Below, one piece after another: positions 1 through 7,165 of a stretch of 13,411 nucleotides of DNA. The DNA comes from Bacteroidota bacterium (lineage in GTDB: Bacteria; Bacteroidota; Bacteroidia; Chitinophagales; Saprospiraceae). Below the pieces are notes generated by a model. That model did not search any database and was not told where the DNA came from. It saw nothing but the letters and a program-made list of their open reading frames with translations. The first letter of the stretch is position 1; the number at the start of each line of letters is the position of its first letter. The DNA lies in assembly GCA_024280135.1 (NCBI GenBank), contig JAJRQS010000202.1, positions 1 through 13,411 of the forward strand. Reading direction: 5' to 3'. The translations under genes and the position numbers were made by a program.

Positions 1-396
1 ATAAACGCGACGAAGGAGCACATAAACGCGACCGCAGGGAGCATATAAACGCGACGAAGGAGCACATAAACGCGACCGCAGGGAGCATATAAACGCGACG
101 AAGGAGCACATAAACACGACCAAAGGAAGCATATAAACGCGACGAAGGAGCACATAAACGCGACCGCAGGAAGCATATAAACGCGACGAAGGAGCACATA
201 AACGCGACCGCAGGGAGCATATAAACGCGACGAAGGAGCACATAAACGCGACCGCAGGGAGCATATAAACGCGACGAAGGAGCACATACACGCGACCGCA
301 GGGAGCATATAAACGCGACGAAGGAGCACATAAACGCGACCGCAGGGAGCATATAAACGCGACGAAGGAGCATATAAACGCGACCGCAGGAAGCAG
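1..396. repeat. 44-bp tandem repeat array, nine units, open at the left edge
   Basis: Units begin at 1, 45, 89, 133, 177, 221, 265, 309 and 353, an exact 44-base period with no indels. Each unit is itself two related halves of 21 and 23 bases, both built on GCAYATAAACGCGAC followed by GAAGGA or CGCAGGGA. A few point variants occur: the second half of unit 3 reads ACACGACCAAAGGAAGC, unit 7 has ATACACG, unit 9 has GCATAT in place of GCACAT at the half junction. A consensus unit is 24/44 G+C and has 17 A but only 3 T on the plus strand, unlike the surrounding AT-rich DNA. There are no unique spacers, so this is not a CRISPR. The array starts at the first base of the window, so its true length is unknown. 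It lies 3' of rlmN, whose transcript would run into it. Function unknown. Confidence 0.97.
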
Positions 397-404
397 CAGC
401 AATC

Positions 405-1445
405 TTACTTATTAGCAAGCTGTCCACAAGCGGCATCTATATCCCCTCCACGGCTACGCCTTACGGTAACTAAGACTCCTTTTTTAGTCAAATGTGCCGT
501 AAATCTATCGGTCTTTTTGTGATCAACCTTATCAAACATACCATCACCGATTGGATTGTATTCAATGATGTTTACTTTGACCCTAAAGTCTCTACAAAAA
601 GCGGCTAAATTATTAGCATCTTCGATTGTATCATTCACATTATTCAGCAGGATGTACTCAAAAGTTAAATTGCCTTTTCCCGTTTGTGCATAATACTTCA
701 AAGCCGACATGAGTACTTTTAAATTATTCGATTCATTGATGGGCATTATTTTGTCTCGCTTGACGTCATCAGCTGCATGAAGCGAAAGTGCCAAATTTAC
801 CTTTGGGCTATCATCGGCAATACGTCGAATCATTTTGGCAATACCCGCAGTAGATATAGTCAATCTTCTTGGCGACATATTTTGCCCATCTTCCGAAGAA
901 ATGATTTCAATACTACGCAATACATTTTTATAATTGAGTAAGGGTTCTCCCATACCCATATAGACGATATTAGTAATAGGGTGATCATATTTTTCTTCAC
1001 AAAGCCGATTGACTAAGATTAGTTGATCTACGATTTCACCAGCATTCAAATTCCGCTTCATCTTCATCTTACCCGTTGCACAAAACGAACAAGACAAACT
1101 ACATCCTACTTGCGTAGAAACACACAAAGTAAAACGATTATCTTTTTTTACGGGAATTAAAACGGACTCTACTAAATGGTCATCGTGTAGTTTAAAACGG
1201 ATCTTAATCGTCCCATCTAGGCTGTGTTGCGCCATGTCTTGGGTTATCTGTGGAATGATAAAATTAGCTGATAACCAAGCCCTTAGGTCTTTCGACAAGT
1301 TGGTCATCTCCTCAAAGCCCCCTACTCCATGCTGCCAAAGCCACTGATAGATCTGCTTAGCTCTAAAGGCTTGTTGCCCATGCTCTTTGAGCTTACTTTT
1401 CAGTTCTTCCAAGGTAAGCAGACGTATATTATTCTTTTCAGGCAA
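405..1445 (-). CDS. rlmN: Dual-specificity 23S rRNA/tRNA adenine-C2 methyltransferase RlmN (radical SAM)
   Basis: 346-residue cytoplasmic radical-SAM enzyme; the family methylates C2 of A2503 in 23S rRNA and A37 of some tRNAs. The 4Fe-4S/SAM motif CxxxCxxC is C115, C119, C122 (GCSLSCSFCATG). C108 and C340 (DAACGQL) sit where the family has its resolving and methyl-carrying cysteines, so both catalytic cysteines are kept, which separates RlmN/Cfr from ordinary radical-SAM proteins. The SAM-binding MGMGEP motif is at 163-168, and the N-terminal HhH-like segment (FRAKQIYQWLW) is typical. Length is normal for the family. The likely start is TTG at 1443-1445: no ATG lies between it and an upstream in-frame stop, and the next internal Met (47) would remove the conserved N-terminus. 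It begins 23 bases after the stop of the prenyl synthase gene, so the two are probably co-transcribed. Cfr is less likely given the housekeeping context. Confidence 0.96.
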   Translation of the reverse strand: MPEKNNIRLLTLEELKSKLKEHGQQAFRAKQIYQWLWQHGVGGFEEMTNLSKDLRAWLSANFIIPQITQDMAQHSLDGTIKIRFKLHDDHLVESVLIPVKKDNRFTLCVSTQVGCSLSCSFCATGKMKMKRNLNAGEIVDQLILVNRLCEEKYDHPITNIVYMGMGEPLLNYKNVLRSIEIISSEDGQNMSPRRLTISTAGIAKMIRRIADDSPKVNLALSLHAADDVKRDKIMPINESNNLKVLMSALKYYAQTGKGNLTFEYILLNNVNDTIEDANNLAAFCRDFRVKVNIIEYNPIGDGMFDKVDHKKTDRFTAHLTKKGVLVTVRRSRGGDIDAACGQLANK

Positions 1446-1468
1446 CTTATTAAGTTTAATTTTTGGGT

Positions 1469-2443
1469 TTATTTTTTTCTTTCAGTAATGTAGAAAACCA
1501 GTTTTTCCAAGGCGTCACGAGATTCAGAATTTGGGAAGGTATTTAAAATACTTAGCGCCTCTTCTTTATATTCATTCATCTTCTCTCTTGCATAGACAAG
1601 CCCTCCTTTTTCTCTTACAAAGTAAATTACTTCCTGTACTTTTTTCTTATTTTCACTGTGGTTCTTGATGATATTAATGATTCTTCTTTTCTCTTGTCTA
1701 GTACTATTATTCAAAGAATAAATCAACGGCAATGTCATCTTTTTTTCTTTAATATCAATCCCTCTTGGTTTTCCAACATCTGCATCCCCATAATCAAATA
1801 AGTCATCTTTGATTTGAAAAGCGATACCGATTTTTTCTCCAAAATCTCTCATACGTGCCACCCAATCTGAATTTTCGGCAGTCGAAGCCGCACCTGCTCC
1901 GCAAGCAGCAGAAATAAGAGAAGCCGTCTTCATTCGGATAATTTCATAATATACCGCCTCGTCTATATCCAGTTTTCGAGCTTTTTCTATTTGTAACAAT
2001 TCCCCTTCACTCATATCCCTCACTGCTTTGGAAATAATTTGCAATAGTTCGTATTCTCGGTTATCCAAAGCCAACAATAGTCCTTTCGACAAAAAGTAAT
2101 CCCCTACGAGTACCGCAATCTTATTTTTCCAGATAGCATTTACAGAGAAAAAGCCCCTTCTTTCATCCGCATCATCGACTACGTCATCATGTACTAAGGT
2201 TGCCGTATGTAATAATTCCACAAAAGAAGCAGCTCTGTAGGTAGAATCATTGATAGTACCACAAATTTTTGCCGTAAGGAAGACTAGTACAGGTCGTACC
2301 TGCTTTCCTTTTCGCTGTACGATGTAATAGGTAATCTTATCCAAGAGGGCGACTTTACTACGCATATCCTCTTTGAATCGCAATTCAAATTGCTTCAATT
2401 CGGCTTCCACCGGTTTTTTGATATCTTTGATTCCTCTCTTCAT
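1469..2443 (-). CDS. Polyprenyl (long-chain isoprenyl) diphosphate synthase
   Basis: Trans-isoprenyl diphosphate synthase that condenses isopentenyl diphosphate onto an allylic primer, probably for the menaquinone side chain. In 324-residue numbering from Met at 2443, the first Asp-rich motif is D86 D87 VV D90 (LVHDDVVDD) and the second is D213 D214 LF D217 (QIKDDLFDYG); GKQVRP (46-51) is the usual substrate-binding motif. The residue five before the first motif is Ala, a small residue, which in this family fits long-chain rather than C15/C20 products (inference). An ATG 60 bases upstream (2501-2503) would add 20 residues with no family resemblance. I prefer 2443 because homologous proteins begin near MKRGIKDIKKP, the length is then typical, and a near-match to the -7 box (TACCTTCG, 2457-2464 on the minus strand) lies just upstream. 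It is divergent from the acylase gene and upstream of rlmN. Confidence 0.93.
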   Translation of the reverse strand: MKRGIKDIKKPVEAELKQFELRFKEDMRSKVALLDKITYYIVQRKGKQVRPVLVFLTAKICGTINDSTYRAASFVELLHTATLVHDDVVDDADERRGFFSVNAIWKNKIAVLVGDYFLSKGLLLALDNREYELLQIISKAVRDMSEGELLQIEKARKLDIDEAVYYEIIRMKTASLISAACGAGAASTAENSDWVARMRDFGEKIGIAFQIKDDLFDYGDADVGKPRGIDIKEKKMTLPLIYSLNNSTRQEKRRIINIIKNHSENKKKVQEVIYFVREKGGLVYAREKMNEYKEEALSILNTFPNSESRDALEKLVFYITERKK

Positions 2444-2529
2444 TGTAAACGAAAAACGAAGGTAGGATTTTTTATGCAACTTGTTAGGCACATAAGCCTT
2501 CATTAGTACTTATTTTGGTCATTTTTTCG

Positions 2530-2537
2530 TAAGTTTG
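2530..2537 (+). promoter_or_regulatory. Bacteroidota -7 promoter box for the acylase gene
   Basis: TAAGTTTG matches TAnnTTTG exactly and lies 35 bases before the ATG at 2573. I do not see a TTTG -33 element at the usual 19-21 base spacing, so the call rests on the -7 box and position. An ATG at 2568 opens a two-codon frame (ATG CGA TGA) whose stop overlaps the real start codon, which might modulate initiation or mean nothing. Confidence 0.45.
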
Positions 2538-2572
2538 CCTATTCTAGCAAAGCGGGAATAAAAAAACATGCG

Positions 2573-4951
2573 ATGAAAAGGATTTTTAAGATTTTAGGAA
2601 TATTGATTGTGCTGATACTATTTGTAGCCTTAGGGCTTTGGTTTTATCTAAAGAGTACCGCTCCCAAGTACAAAGGCACGATAGATTTGGCGGATATTAC
2701 GGCTCCCGTAGAGGTTAGTTTTGATGGCTATGGCATTCCGCATATTTATGCAAAAAACGCAAAGGATGCCTTTCATGCACTCGGCTATGTACATGCACAG
2801 GATAGATTATTTCAGATGGAGATGATACGTCGCTTAGTCTCAGGGCAATTATCTGAGTTGGTGGGTCCAAATGCTTTAAAAACAGATAAATTATTTTTAA
2901 ACCTTCGGCTACGAGACGCTGCCCAACGCGCCGCTGACAAATGGTTTTCAAATACAAATGACCCTGTGGTCATCGAGGCTAATGCCTATTTGCAAGGCAT
3001 TAATGATTTTATAGATCAAGGCAAGATGCCCATTGAGTTTAGGTTATTAAAAATACCAAAACGTCATTTTAAACCTGTGGACATTTATTTGACACTCGAA
3101 TATATGACCTTAGGCTTTACGGCGGCATTGAAAGAAGAGCCTGTATTGACAAAGATTTATCAAGAATTGGGAGCGGATTATATTAAAAATTGGGACACCG
3201 GTACAAGCAATATGTTTCAGGATTCTGTAACGCTTTCGCAAATTGAAGATTTATCTTTCTTTGCACCGATGGAAGCATTGGAAGAAATGGCTATGCCACT
3301 CTGGGAAGGTAGTAATGGATGGGTGCTTTCGCCCAAAAGATCTAAGTCTGGCAAAGTGCTTTTTGCCAATGACACCCATATTGGATTTTCTCAACCATCC
3401 GTATGGTATGAGGCACACATGGAATATCCAGGATTTAGTTTTTATGGAAATTATTTGGCAGGAGTTCCATTTCCCATCATTGGACATAGTCGTGAAATAG
3501 CCTATGGTCTGACTATTTTCCCAATGGACAATATGGATTTATACAAAGAAAAAATCAATCCAGAAAACCCTTTGCAGGTATGGGAAAATGACCATTGGGC
3601 TACGATAAAGACTGTCCAAGAAATCATCAATATAAAAGGGGATGACGGAATCTATCAAGATACTTTTTGGGTTAATATCACTAGACATGGCCCTATCATC
3701 AAAGAGGCTAATGACTATGTGGCAAACGAAGTAAAAGTGCCTGTCTCATTGAAATGGGGGGCCTTAGAATTTGAAACTCGGTTTTTGCATTGTTCCAGAA
3801 ACTTTACGCATGCAACCACGATGGAAGAGGCCAAAACAGTAGCTAGTGAACTCGACATTTTAGGGCTAAACGTCCTGTATGGTGATGCTACTGGAAACAT
3901 CGCCAAGTGGAGTACGGGCAAAATCCCAATTCGTCCCGCACATGTCAATTCTAAATTAATATTAGATGGTGCCAGCGGCAAAGATGAATGGTTGGGCTAC
4001 TATGATTTTTCAAAAAATCCTAAAGTTGAAAATCCTGAAATTGGTTTTGTGGCTTCTTCAAATGAAGCTCCTCCTGTTATCAATGGAACATTCATCACTG
4101 GCTATTATCCGGCGGAAGGACGTAAGCCGAGATTATTAAAACGCCTTGCGGAAAAAGAAAAATGGTCATTGGAAGCATTCAAAACCATTCAATTAGATAA
4201 TCAATCGGATGTCCATAAAAGCATTGCGCAAGCCATCATCAAGGCCGTTCCGGAAAAGGAGGACAATGTAATATTAAAAATATTAAAAGATTGGGATGGA
4301 AGCTATCAATTAGAAGATGCGGCTCCGACAGTTTTTACCAAATTGGCTTTTGAAATCATGGAAACATCAATGATAGATGAATTAGGGCAAGCCTCTTTTG
4401 ATGCTTTAAGTGGGGTCTATTTATTTAAAAATAATTACCAATGGATGATCCCTGATGCACAAAGTCCTTGGTGGGATGATGTACGAACTAAAGACATCAA
4501 AGAAAGCCAAAAGGATATTTTTGCGCAAGCGATAGATCGAACTGAAAAAGAACTCAAAACTCAATTTGGGGACAATCCAAGAGATTGGAAATGGAGGAAA
4601 GTACATCAAGTGACGCACATACATCCGATTGGGCGTAAGCCGTCGATGGCAAAATATTTCAATGTGGGGCCTTTTCCAATAGCAGGGAGCAATGGAACCT
4701 TGAACAAACTCGGATTTACACCCAATAGTACTGGAAAATATGAAGTATTAAACGGTCCCGCCTTAAGAATCTTATTAGATTTTGCCGATGTGGAGCATAG
4801 TGAATCCATCAATCCTACAGGTCAATCTGGCAATGTTTTTAGCCCTCACTACCAGGATCAAGCACAAAAATATGTCGATGGCGTCTATCGAAAGCAATTG
4901 ATGAACCCAATAGAAATACGAGCTAACGGGTCAAAACTAACCATAAAGTAA
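2573..4951 (+). CDS. Exported penicillin acylase-family (Ntn) hydrolase, possibly acyl-homoserine-lactone acylase
   Basis: 792 residues, an N-terminal-nucleophile amidase of the penicillin/cephalosporin/AHL acylase family. Residues 7-27 form one hydrophobic segment after KR and act as a signal peptide or membrane anchor, so the enzyme should lie in the periplasm. The family precursor is autocleaved into two chains: here G246/S247 in WEGSNGW is the expected cut, making S247 the nucleophile and free amino terminus. Counting from it, position B23 is H269 (ANDTH), where penicillin G acylase has Gln and AHL/cephalosporin acylases have His. N497 (FVASSNEAP) fits the oxyanion-hole Asn. Other family signatures are GVPFPIIGHSREIAYGLT (297-314), MDNMDLY (318-324), and near the C-terminus NPTGQSGNVFSPHY. 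The linker and spacer are intact and the length is normal. Family is certain; substrate is not. It stands alone on the plus strand, with a LytTR regulator following after 159 bases. Confidence 0.93.
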   Translation: MKRIFKILGILIVLILFVALGLWFYLKSTAPKYKGTIDLADITAPVEVSFDGYGIPHIYAKNAKDAFHALGYVHAQDRLFQMEMIRRLVSGQLSELVGPNALKTDKLFLNLRLRDAAQRAADKWFSNTNDPVVIEANAYLQGINDFIDQGKMPIEFRLLKIPKRHFKPVDIYLTLEYMTLGFTAALKEEPVLTKIYQELGADYIKNWDTGTSNMFQDSVTLSQIEDLSFFAPMEALEEMAMPLWEGSNGWVLSPKRSKSGKVLFANDTHIGFSQPSVWYEAHMEYPGFSFYGNYLAGVPFPIIGHSREIAYGLTIFPMDNMDLYKEKINPENPLQVWENDHWATIKTVQEIINIKGDDGIYQDTFWVNITRHGPIIKEANDYVANEVKVPVSLKWGALEFETRFLHCSRNFTHATTMEEAKTVASELDILGLNVLYGDATGNIAKWSTGKIPIRPAHVNSKLILDGASGKDEWLGYYDFSKNPKVENPEIGFVASSNEAPPVINGTFITGYYPAEGRKPRLLKRLAEKEKWSLEAFKTIQLDNQSDVHKSIAQAIIKAVPEKEDNVILKILKDWDGSYQLEDAAPTVFTKLAFEIMETSMIDELGQASFDALSGVYLFKNNYQWMIPDAQSPWWDDVRTKDIKESQKDIFAQAIDRTEKELKTQFGDNPRDWKWRKVHQVTHIHPIGRKPSMAKYFNVGPFPIAGSNGTLNKLGFTPNSTGKYEVLNGPALRILLDFADVEHSESINPTGQSGNVFSPHYQDQAQKYVDGVYRKQLMNPIEIRANGSKLTIK

Positions 4952-5013
4952 CTTTTTTACGAGGCTAAGAAAATTAATATTTGTTTTTTATGCATTTATT
5001 TAAAACGCATGCT

Positions 5014-5021
5014 TATCTTTG
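5014..5021 (+). promoter_or_regulatory. Bacteroidota -7 promoter box for the LytTR regulator gene
   Basis: TATCTTTG matches TAnnTTTG exactly. Initiation about 6-7 bases downstream would leave a 5' leader of roughly 80 bases before the ATG at 5111. No -33 TTTG at the usual spacing was found. It suggests the regulator is transcribed separately from the acylase, although no convincing terminator was seen in the 159 bases between them. Confidence 0.45.
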
Positions 5022-5110
5022 TGAACCGCAACTGATTAAGTATAGGTAGTATTCCTATTTGTACAATCCCTTTTACGTATCAAACTGCCAAAACTATTAA
5101 CCTGGAACAC

Positions 5111-5950
5111 ATGAGTGACACTACCACCAATTCTACTACGATTTCTACCGTCGTACCTGCTGTACCCCAAGTAACCCCTAAAACCACCATCAATGCGATT
5201 ATCCTAGAGGATGAACCTAATAACATGGAGTTACTAACCACTTTATTAGGAAAGCATTGTAGCCACGTGAACATTACAGGCACGGGTGTGTCTGTGGCCG
5301 ATGGAGTCAAATTAGTGAATGATCCCAATGTGGCCATTGATGTTTGTTTTTTAGACATCAGGTTGAAAGATGGTTTAGCTTTTGAGATGTTCAAATATTT
5401 GAATGAAGTTACTTTTGATGTCATTTTTGTAACGGCTTATGATGAGTACTTCCAACAAGCTTGTGGATACTACAGCATTGGATACATTGTCAAACCGTTG
5501 TCTAGCGAAGATTTAATTAAAGCTGTAAACAAAGTCAGAACCTATCGATCAACGACCGAAATGGCAGCCCAAAAGACCGGACTCGATGAATTACTTAAGC
5601 AATTGAGTAGTAAGGACACAAGCGGACGATTTCCGATTCCGACTTCAAAAGGCTATTCTTTAGTTGAATTGGAGGATATTATTCGGCTTGAGGGTTTTGA
5701 CAATTACACCAAAATCTATACAAATAATGAGACATTGATGACTTCTAGAACCATCAAAATGTTTGAAAAAGTCCTAGAACCATTGAGGTTTCATCGTATC
5801 CATAAGCAACACATCATCAACCTCAACAACATGAAGCAATATCTAAAAACAGATAGTTATGTGGAAATGGCTGATGGTTCCAAACTACCTGTCGCAAAAA
5901 GACGAAAAACTTCTTTTTTGAAAATTCTAAAGGCTAGCCCTTTCTGCTAA
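5111..5950 (+). CDS. Response regulator, REC-LytTR (orphan)
   Basis: 279 residues. The receiver domain covers about 28-142: acidic pocket E33 D34 E35 (ILEDEP), phospho-acceptor D82 (CFLDIRL), T108 (FVTAYD) and K128-P129 (IVKPLS) are all present, so it should be phosphorylated by a histidine kinase. The LytTR DNA-binding domain covers about 172-275, with the typical FPIPTSKGYSLVELEDIIRLEG start, a RTIKMFEK segment and RIHKQHIINLNN. This is the AgrA/LytR/AlgR-type architecture. Residues 1-26 are an odd extension rich in Thr, Pro and Val that precedes the receiver; the next Met (39) lies inside the receiver, so the extension cannot be trimmed away by start choice with ATG. No LytS/HisK-type kinase gene is next to it, so its partner is encoded elsewhere. 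Target genes cannot be told from the sequence; the neighbouring acylase is only a candidate by position. Confidence 0.95.
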   Translation: MSDTTTNSTTISTVVPAVPQVTPKTTINAIILEDEPNNMELLTTLLGKHCSHVNITGTGVSVADGVKLVNDPNVAIDVCFLDIRLKDGLAFEMFKYLNEVTFDVIFVTAYDEYFQQACGYYSIGYIVKPLSSEDLIKAVNKVRTYRSTTEMAAQKTGLDELLKQLSSKDTSGRFPIPTSKGYSLVELEDIIRLEGFDNYTKIYTNNETLMTSRTIKMFEKVLEPLRFHRIHKQHIINLNNMKQYLKTDSYVEMADGSKLPVAKRRKTSFLKILKASPFC

Positions 5951-6025
5951 GAGCGCTATATTTAGTTGAGTGCTACTATGTTTAATCACAGAGAAGAACC
6001 ATTCTAATCTATACCGCCATTCATG

Positions 6026-6048
6026 TACCCTAAAAAAGGTAGTTTTTT
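6026..6048 (+). terminator. Possible weak terminator after the LytTR gene
   Basis: TACC and GGTA form only a 4-bp stem around an A-rich loop, followed by GTTTTTT. The position downstream of the regulator and just before a new promoter makes sense, but the stem is short and the call is tentative. Confidence 0.25.
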
Positions 6049-6069
6049 GAAAAATAACATGACAAAAAC

Positions 6070-6100
6070 TTGTAATTTGTTTTTTGACCGCCTACCTTTG
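6070..6100 (+). promoter_or_regulatory. Full Bacteroidota-type promoter (-33 TTG, -7 TACCTTTG)
   Basis: TTG at 6070-6072, a 20-base spacer, then TACCTTTG at 6093-6100, an exact match to TAnnTTTG at the spacing expected for the Bacteroidota primary sigma factor. This is the best promoter in the window, yet no protein gene follows on the plus strand; transcription would start near 6106 and meet the terminator at 6231-6261. Confidence 0.6.
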
Positions 6101-6105
6101 TAACT

Positions 6106-6261
6106 CGCAAGAGCGGAAAACATTCCAATCCCAACATATTTTACCCAAAGATTACTTCTTCTCAAAGAAGGAAACCAATTCATTTTGGTGAGCCCCCATT
6201 GTTTGGTGGGGTCATTCTAATACCGATTCCAAAGGCAACCTCCCAAAGGTTGTCTTTTTTT
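6106..6261 (+). ncRNA. Candidate small structured RNA, about 155 nt
   Basis: The interval lies between a well-spaced promoter and a strong intrinsic terminator and contains no ATG. It folds on inspection into a chain of short hairpins: GGAA/TTCC (6115-6126), CTTCTT/AAGAAG around CTCA (6155-6170), ACCAA/TTGGT around TTCATT (6174-6189), CCCCA/TGGGG around an 8-base loop (6194-6211), and the terminator stem. I do not recognise it as tmRNA, SRP RNA, RNase P RNA, tRNA or a named riboswitch; a 6S-like or regulatory RNA is possible but unproved. An alternative is a leader read only when the terminator fails, but no plausible gene follows on this strand: the next gene is convergent. Start is estimated from the -7 box. 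Confidence 0.5.
6231..6261 (+). terminator. Intrinsic terminator ending the candidate small RNA
   Basis: AAAGGCAACCT pairs with AGGTTGTCTTT (11 bp, one G-U) around the loop CCCAA, and the distal arm runs into seven T (6255-6261). No plus-strand protein gene ends nearby: the regulator stops 280 bases upstream, so the terminator makes most sense for the short transcript starting near 6106. Confidence 0.8.
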
Positions 6262-6368
6262 ATTAAAGTGAACGATATGGGCGGTTTTAAAGAATCGTCC
6301 TTTGAACTTGGACTCCCCATCCCCAAATTTGCTGTAACCTTTTGGTACAGAATAGCTTTGAAAATTTG

Positions 6369-6389
6369 GCCTGCCTGCTGCAGGCAGGC
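6369..6389. repeat. 21-bp GC-rich perfect palindrome
   Basis: Arms GCCTGCCTGC and GCAGGCAGGC with a single central T. It stands in AT-rich DNA 27 bases beyond the stop of the TauE-family gene (minus strand) and is followed on that strand by AAATTTTC, so it could end that transcript, although the T run is poor. Short GC-rich palindromes of this type can also be dispersed genome-wide elements; one window cannot tell which. Confidence 0.7.
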
Positions 6390-6415
6390 ACATGTACGAC
6401 GTGTGCTATCGTATG

Positions 6416-7165
6416 CTACCACAAAAACAATTTAATCACTACGCCTACAACGACAACAACCAACAACCGATATGCCCATACATTTGCGAAAGCATATCTA
6501 CTTCCAAAATAGCCTCCTGCCCAACCTCCCGCTCCTTGCCCAATGGCTATCAAACCTCCTATTTTCCAGTCAACCAACCCTTTCCAAGCGAAAACGGATA
6601 AGGCAATTGTCGTTAATACGGCCACTACAAATATTTTTAATGCATTGGCTTCCATCAATTCAAACTTAGCCCCCAAAACCATCGCAGCTAAAAAGAAAAC
6701 ACCCATCCCCATCTGAATAAAACCAGAATACACCCCTAAAAGTAAAAAAGCTGGAATCACTATCCATGGGCTGCCTTGCTTGACATCACCCGTTTGATTC
6801 GTTAGCCATCGTTGAGGTTTAACCAAAACAACTAATAACATAATGACCATTAAAAACTTAAAAACAATGATAAATTCAGCGCTACTCACTATCGTTGCCA
6901 AATAAATGCCTCCTAAGGCACCCACAATCAGAGGGCCTAGATAGGGCAATCCATTTTTAATATTAAGTTTACCATGTTTATAAAAAGTAGCGGTTCCGAT
7001 ATACGTTTGCGCAAGCACCCCTACCCGATTCGTTGCATTGGCTATGTTACCGGGCAACCCCATCAACTCTGTCAAGATACTCAACGTAATAATAGAGCCA
7101 CTCCCCGCCAACATATTGATCACACCCGCCACAAAACCACCGAAAATCGCCAATAGATATAGCAC
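6416..7165 (-). CDS. TauE/SafE-family membrane transporter (sulfite exporter-like)
   Basis: 249 residues from the preferred start, almost entirely hydrophobic, with about eight membrane segments arranged as two halves, as in the TauE/SafE (DUF81) family of putative anion/sulfite or sulfonate exporters in the inner membrane. The first half begins LLAIFGGFVAGVINMLAGSG and contains NATNRVGV, the family's Gly-rich plus ATN-type signature; the second half begins near PAFLLLGVYSGFIQMGMGVF. I prefer GTG at 7163-7165 as start: it follows GGAG by 8 bases and overlaps the stop of the epimerase gene (TAGTG), implying translational coupling. A TTG at 7190-7192 would add nine polar residues (MPDNQGERI) and lengthen the overlap. 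The actual substrate is unknown, and nothing nearby points to sulfur metabolism. Family call is firm; exporter function is only by family. Confidence 0.88.
   Translation of the reverse strand: MLYLLAIFGGFVAGVINMLAGSGSIITLSILTELMGLPGNIANATNRVGVLAQTYIGTATFYKHGKLNIKNGLPYLGPLIVGALGGIYLATIVSSAEFIIVFKFLMVIMLLVVLVKPQRWLTNQTGDVKQGSPWIVIPAFLLLGVYSGFIQMGMGVFFLAAMVLGAKFELMEANALKIFVVAVLTTIALSVFAWKGLVDWKIGGLIAIGQGAGGWAGGYFGSRYAFANVWAYRLLVVVVVGVVIKLFLW

Noticed and set aside
1..396. CRISPR array
   Set aside because: The repeats are contiguous, with no unique spacers and no cas genes nearby.
1..404. Minus-strand open frames through the tandem array, with many ATG codons
   Set aside because: All three minus frames are open simply because the repeat lacks TTA, CTA and TCA, and the 44-base period makes each frame cycle through the others. 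Nothing supports translation, and no stop lies inside the window.
2444..2503. 20-residue N-terminal extension of the prenyl synthase from ATG 2501-2503
   Set aside because: The added residues do not look like the family N-terminus and would overlap a likely promoter region; kept only as an alternative start.
5080..5424. 114-codon open frame antisense to the LytTR regulator
   Set aside because: It mirrors the receiver-domain codons, has no recognisable protein features and no promoter; the sense frame carries a complete conserved domain.
6199..6435. 78-codon plus-strand open frame downstream of the regulator
   Set aside because: It would start at TTG inside a hairpin loop, run through the intrinsic terminator and the GC-rich palindrome, and shows no family resemblance.
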